A DNA stretch of 64,000 nt from an uncultured Ruminococcus sp. Its GTDB lineage: Bacteria > Bacillota > Clostridia > Oscillospirales > CAG-272. A program made the translations under genes and the position numbers. The stretch is taken from contig CACZNC010000008.1 in the NCBI GenBank assembly GCA_902782445.1, forward strand, positions 1-64,000. Reading direction: 5' to 3'. A model generated the notes under the pieces. The model was given only the letters and a program-made list of their open reading frames with translations, was not told where the DNA came from and made no database searches. Every line of letters starts with the position of its first letter. The stretch's first letter is position 1. Shown here piece after piece: positions 60,524 through 64,000 of this stretch.

Positions 60524-61915
60524 ATGTCAGCTGTCACGTTGGACATCGAACAGAAAGCGGAAGACCTGCGGTACAAAATCGAATCCGCAGAAAATACCCA
60601 GCCGGCGGGGGAAGTTTTCTATCTTTCCGCCGACGGAGACGATTCCGGGGACGGACGTTCTCTCCGGACGCCCTGGAAATCGCTGGACGCCCTGAAGACG
60701 CATCGCTTCAAACCCGGCTCGACCGTACTTTTCAGGCGCGGAGATATCTGGCGCGGGAGCATCGAAGCACAGCCGGGGGTGACCTACGGGGCTTACGGGA
60801 TCGGGAAGAAACCCTGTCTCTATGGTTCCCCCTTCGATGGAGCGAAATCGGGGACGTGGACGGAAGTCTGTCCCGACGTCTGGCGTTTCAGCGAAAGGAT
60901 CCCGGACGACTGCGGCGGAATCGTTTTTGACGGAGGGACCTGCGCTGCCCAGAAATACGTTTTGAATTACGAGGGCCCAGTTCCCGTCGAAAACGTCACG
61001 AAAGAGCCCTTCCGCGGGTATTTCGACCTGACGGGGGATCTTTCCTTCTGGCATGATCTCGAACCCGGCGCCGTTCACAGCGAAGACCGGGGGACGATCT
61101 ATCTCCGTTCCGAACACGGAAATCCGGCAGAGCGATTTCACGAGATCGAATTTCTACCGCGCAGGCACGGCATTTCCGTCTCCTGCGACAATGTCACGAT
61201 CGACAACCTCTCCGTCCTGTACTGCGGCGCGCACGGGATCGGAGCCGGTACGGTAAACGGTCTCTGCGTGAAGAACTCCGTCTTCGGCTGGATCGGCGGA
61301 AGCCTGCAATACGTCAAAGACGGGCGTCCGGTACGGTTCGGCAACGGCGTGGAGATCTACGGAGGCTGCAGGAACTACACGGTCGAAAACTGTCACGTGT
61401 ATCAGTGCTATGACGCCGGGATCACCTTTCAGTTTTCCTCTGGCGGACAGCAGGATATCCTCATGGACGGGATACGGTTCTCCGGCAACCTCATCGAAAA
61501 GTGCTCCTATTCCATAGAGTACTTTCTCGGAGCGCCGGACACGCCCGCGGCAGACCGTCAGATGCGCGATATCCTGATATCCGGGTGCATCATGCGGCAG
61601 GCAGGATACGGCTGGGGCATCCAGCGGCCCGACCGTCAGACCCCGGCCCATATCAAGGCCTGGGATCATTTCAACCGCCGCACAGGTCCCTTTCTCATCG
61701 AGAACAATATCATGGATCTGTCCCGGTACATGATCCTGCATATCGGCGTGTCGGACGAAGCATGGCTTCCGGATTTCCGGGGAAACACGATCCGCCAGTA
61801 TCGGGGAGCATCTTTCGGAAGGATCGGGAAACATCCCACCGCGATGCTCGCATACAATGACTCCCTCTCCGAAGACGAGCGCTTCCGGAAGGATACGCTG
61901 TTGTTCCCGGAATGA
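60524..61915 (+). CDS. Right-handed parallel beta-helix protein (polysaccharide-lyase-like)
   Basis: A 463-residue protein. The N-terminus after a short helix reads FYLSADGDDSGDGRSLRTPW, then KPGSTVLFRRGDIWRGSIEA, the opening of DUF1565/pectate-lyase-like beta-helix enzymes. Successive coils follow, such as HGISVSCDNVTIDNLSVLY, GLCVKNSVFGWIGG and NYTVENCHVYQCYDAGI. No signal peptide is visible, so it would act inside. GGGAGG fixes the ATG at 60524. Together with the propeller gene it suggests uronide or pectin-type substrates. Confidence 0.8.
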   Translation: MSAVTLDIEQKAEDLRYKIESAENTQPAGEVFYLSADGDDSGDGRSLRTPWKSLDALKTHRFKPGSTVLFRRGDIWRGSIEAQPGVTYGAYGIGKKPCLYGSPFDGAKSGTWTEVCPDVWRFSERIPDDCGGIVFDGGTCAAQKYVLNYEGPVPVENVTKEPFRGYFDLTGDLSFWHDLEPGAVHSEDRGTIYLRSEHGNPAERFHEIEFLPRRHGISVSCDNVTIDNLSVLYCGAHGIGAGTVNGLCVKNSVFGWIGGSLQYVKDGRPVRFGNGVEIYGGCRNYTVENCHVYQCYDAGITFQFSSGGQQDILMDGIRFSGNLIEKCSYSIEYFLGAPDTPAADRQMRDILISGCIMRQAGYGWGIQRPDRQTPAHIKAWDHFNRRTGPFLIENNIMDLSRYMILHIGVSDEAWLPDFRGNTIRQYRGASFGRIGKHPTAMLAYNDSLSEDERFRKDTLLFPE

Positions 61916-61990
61916 GGCAAAGCCGTTCCCGTCGTGGGTTCCGCCCGCTTGCAATCGTTCAAATTCTGCATCGCCAACAGAGTTGACGAA

Positions 61991-63040
61991 TCAATTATTT
62001 GTGTCTGTGCCGTTCGCTTCCGTATAGAAACTGTAACAGGCTTTGCCGCCGTATTCCTCGGAACTGTTCCACTCGGTGATGACCTCGTAGATATAGTTTC
62101 CGCCTTTCAGCTCGATCATAAATCCTCTGCTGTTACTGCCGTCCTGCGTTTCCGTTTCGAAAACATCCACAGGAATATCTTCGCTCCGGGAATCGGGTTT
62201 CCCCCAGCATTCCCCACTCCAACAGCGAACCGTAATCTCGTCAGGGGCAGTCGTCCAGAGCAGTTCCGCTTTCGATGAATCCGGGTTCGAACAGGACGGC
62301 ATGTATTTTGGGGCTTCCAGCGGGTGCATGCAGTCCGCATTGATGCCTGTCTCCGTGCCGTCCCCGTTCGGATATCTCCAGGAGTATGTTCCTTTCAAGG
62401 CTTCGATATTTTTGTTCCCGCCGCATGCCACAGTCAGTGCGGGAGGCTCTTTCAGGACCGGAGTTTCCCCGGAAGTTCCGATGTTTTCGGCGGTTTAGTA
62501 TCCTTTTGCGCCGGAGATGGAAACGGTTTTCGTCTCATCGTCGTATCCGACATGGAAATCCAGCGCTTTTCCGAGATCCCGGAGCTTGAAGTAGTTCGCG
62601 CCGCCGATCTTGAAAACCGTCAGCGTCACGGACTCCCCGTCGATGAAGATCCCGTTGTTGGTCGGACTTGCGGAGGCTGTCTCCGCAGCCGCGCCGGTCA
62701 GTTCCCCGCCGATTGCCTCATAGGACTTGCCGGTGGTGATCGAAATGCTCTTCGTCACGTCGTCGTAGTCCACGGCAAACTGTTTTTCACTGCCGTTCAG
62801 CATCATGGCCACGTCCCGCAGCTTGAAGTAATTGTTTCCCATGATCTTGTAGACGGCGGGACGAACGAGATGCGCGTCGGGCTCATTGGCGATGTCGCTC
62901 ACGACGATCGCGTCGTTCGTTGCCCCGGCAAAAAGGGGAAGCCCTTCGCATATCTCTTCTCCGGCGGCTGAGACCGGAACGAGAAGCACCGCGCATACGG
63001 CCAGCGTCAGCACAAATGTGAATATCTTTTTCATCATCAT
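61991..63040 (-). pseudogene. Secreted stalk-domain protein gene interrupted by a TAA codon
   Basis: The first 181 codons encode signal peptide MMMKKIFTFVLTLAVCAVLL and two copper-amine-oxidase-N-like stalk repeats (NNYFKLRDVAMMLNGSEKQF and ANYFKLRDLGKALDFHVGYD, each followed by TKSISIT/TKTVSIS). After GAKGY a TAA stands at 62497-62495. The same frame then stays open for 167 codons with no start or ribosome site for 21 codons and encodes a second domain (KGTYSWRYPNGDGTETGINA, then DEITVRCWSGECWGK). One nonsense codon therefore splits a two-domain secreted protein; the stalk part may still be made. GGGGG precedes the start. Confidence 0.75.
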
Positions 63041-63243
63041 TCACCCCCTGAATCTGTCAGCGCGCCGATAAGAACGGCGGATTCGTTTCGCGGTCGATCA
63101 GCATACAGACAGACGCCGTCCCATGCGCTGACCTTGAGCCCGGTGTGCTCCGTCACATAACCCTTGATCTCCGGATATGCCGTCTTTTCTCGTATTTCGT
63201 CAGATCCAGCCCGCTCATGTTCAGCCACACTTCGATATGAGGT
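63037..63243 (-). pseudogene. Frameshifted C-terminal extension of the RlmCD-like methyltransferase
   Basis: Directly after the methyltransferase stop, another frame reads LNSKPHIEVWLNMSGLDLTK (around 63186-63250). A third frame continues with KTAYPEIKGYVTEHTGLKVS (63125-63185). Together they match the extra domain found at the end of many clostridial RumA-type enzymes (HIEV..L..LDLT ... Y.EIK.YV....GLKVS). One surplus A in the AAA before CAGTAA and one missing A in the later AAAA run would restore a single frame. Past KVS the similarity stops. Confidence 0.7.
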
Positions 63244-64000
63244 TTACTGTTTCAGTTTGGACAATAAACATATCGTCTCGACATGATATGTCCCCGGGAA
63301 CAGATCCACCGGCTGGATGGCGGTGACGCGGAAGTTCTGCCGCAGGACCGCAAGGTCCCTGGCCAGGGTTTCGGGATTGCAGGAGATATAGACCAGCTTA
63401 TCCGGGGAGGCTTTCATGACGGCGGAGAGGAAGCGTCTGTCGCAGCCGGCCCGCGGGGGATCGGCGAAAATGACGTCGTACCGGCCGTCGGCTTCCGATG
63501 CGGGAAACGATCCGTCCCTCCGTTCCGTGAAGCGCGCGTTTTTGATCCCGTTCTGCTCCACGTTCTTCGCGGCGAACCGGACGGCGTCCGCGCTGACGTC
63601 GAATCCGTCGAGGGAGGCGCATCCCCCCTTCGCCGCCGTGATCCCCACCGTCCCGATGCCGCAGTAGGCGTCAAGGATGCGCGAAGATTCTTTGACCTCC
63701 GCGAACTCCGCCGCCTTCCGGTAGAGGATCTCGGTCGCCGCGGGGTTGATCTGATAGAACGCCTTCGCGGGGACCATGAAGCGGCATCCGCAGAGCTCGT
63801 CCGTGAGGTATCCTTCCCCATAGAGGACCGTCTCGTCCCCGTTCATGAAGAGAGGAGTGTCCGAATCGTTCCCGATCACCGAGACGGAGACCAGCGAGGG
63901 GTGTCTCCGGGTCAGTTCCTTCACGAATTCCTCCGCCCGGGGGAACAGGCCGTCCCGGGTCACGATCGCGCAGAGGATCTCGCCCGTCCTGAATCCCCGG
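63244..64000 (-). CDS. rlmCD: 23S rRNA (uracil-5-)-methyltransferase, RlmCD/RumA family (N-terminus beyond the right edge)
   Basis: The visible C-terminal 252 codons carry the RumA catalytic domain. It shows FYQINPAATEILYRKAAEFA, the SAM site ILDAYCGIGTVGITAAKGG, IFADPPRAGCDRRFLSAV and VYISCNPETLARDLAVL with the nucleophilic cysteine, and it ends FPGTYHVETICLLSKLKQ. Residues and spacing are intact, so catalysis is likely preserved even though the usual C-terminal extension is frameshifted. The N-terminal part, including any TRAM domain or iron-sulfur cysteines, lies outside the window. Confidence 0.92.
   Translation of the reverse strand, partial: RGFRTGEILCAIVTRDGLFPRAEEFVKELTRRHPSLVSVSVIGNDSDTPLFMNGDETVLYGEGYLTDELCGCRFMVPAKAFYQINPAATEILYRKAAEFAEVKESSRILDAYCGIGTVGITAAKGGCASLDGFDVSADAVRFAAKNVEQNGIKNARFTERRDGSFPASEADGRYDVIFADPPRAGCDRRFLSAVMKASPDKLVYISCNPETLARDLAVLRQNFRVTAIQPVDLFPGTYHVETICLLSKLKQ

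Noticed and set aside
1..64000. tRNA, rRNA, CRISPR arrays, prophage or replication-origin features
   Set aside because: Looked for TTCGAAT-type T-loops, rRNA signatures, regularly spaced repeats, phage structural genes and DnaA-box clusters by eye; none found.

Overview
The window reads as a chromosome segment of a GC-rich, Gram-positive anaerobe of the Clostridia, probably gut-associated. The signs are AGGAGG-type ribosome sites, textbook sigma-A promoters (about two dozen with TTGACA/TTGCNN, a 17-18 nt spacer and TATAAT), lipobox lipoproteins, a copper-amine-oxidase-like stalk domain, an SLH-domain relic and a PdaA-like deacetylase. No rRNA, tRNA, CRISPR array or intact mobile element was seen. 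I cannot place the genus.

Layout. 1-4 kb: a cut-off secreted protein, a candidate small RNA, then a leftward unit of Eis-like acetyltransferase, URO-D-like protein and a deleted solute-binding lipoprotein. 4-10.4 kb: a divergent AraC regulator, three tandem FAD oxidoreductases and a second Eis-like acetyltransferase. 10.4-13.9 kb: leftward DUF5058, a partner membrane protein, an M20 peptidase and a nitroreductase. 14-20 kb: rightward glycoside hydrolase, Gfo/Idh/MocA dehydrogenase, GH20-like hexosaminidase and a small lipoprotein. 20-24 kb: a soluble hybrid histidine kinase coupled to a degenerate HD-GYP protein. 24-38 kb: mostly single-gene units, each with its own promoter and often a terminator (deacetylase, three intact solute-binding lipoproteins, DUF3592, DUF2284, aldo/keto reductase, SpaA-like secreted protein, sulfatase, membrane-anchored XRE regulator). 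38-44 kb: TetR/CPBP, gene relics, a cluster of perfect palindromes, a second Gfo/Idh/MocA gene, an IS630 relic and a solute-binding lipoprotein with a stop codon exactly at its lipobox cysteine. 44-48.5 kb: a frameshifted giant glycosidase-like gene and a phosphoesterase. 49-52.5 kb: three genes joined by ATGA overlaps (GPH/MFS transporter, lipoprotein, phosphoesterase). 52.5-64 kb: peroxiredoxin, truncated solute-binding gene, TIM-barrel hydrolase, HAD phosphatase, GyrI-like protein, GH43, beta-propeller, GNAT, beta-helix protein, a stalk-domain gene broken by TAA, and an RlmCD-like methyltransferase whose tail carries indels.

The gene content suggests scavenging of host or plant glycans: GH20, GH43, a sulfatase, an oligogalacturonide-lyase-like propeller, a beta-helix protein, Gfo/Idh dehydrogenases and a GPH symporter. 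Two themes stand out. Six paralogous solute-binding lipoproteins occur without any ABC permease in the window, three of them damaged. Decay is frequent overall: about ten broken or relic genes in 64 kb, plus repeated terminator-promoter modules and palindromes at the gene boundaries. Raw-read checks are needed to separate real decay from assembly error.
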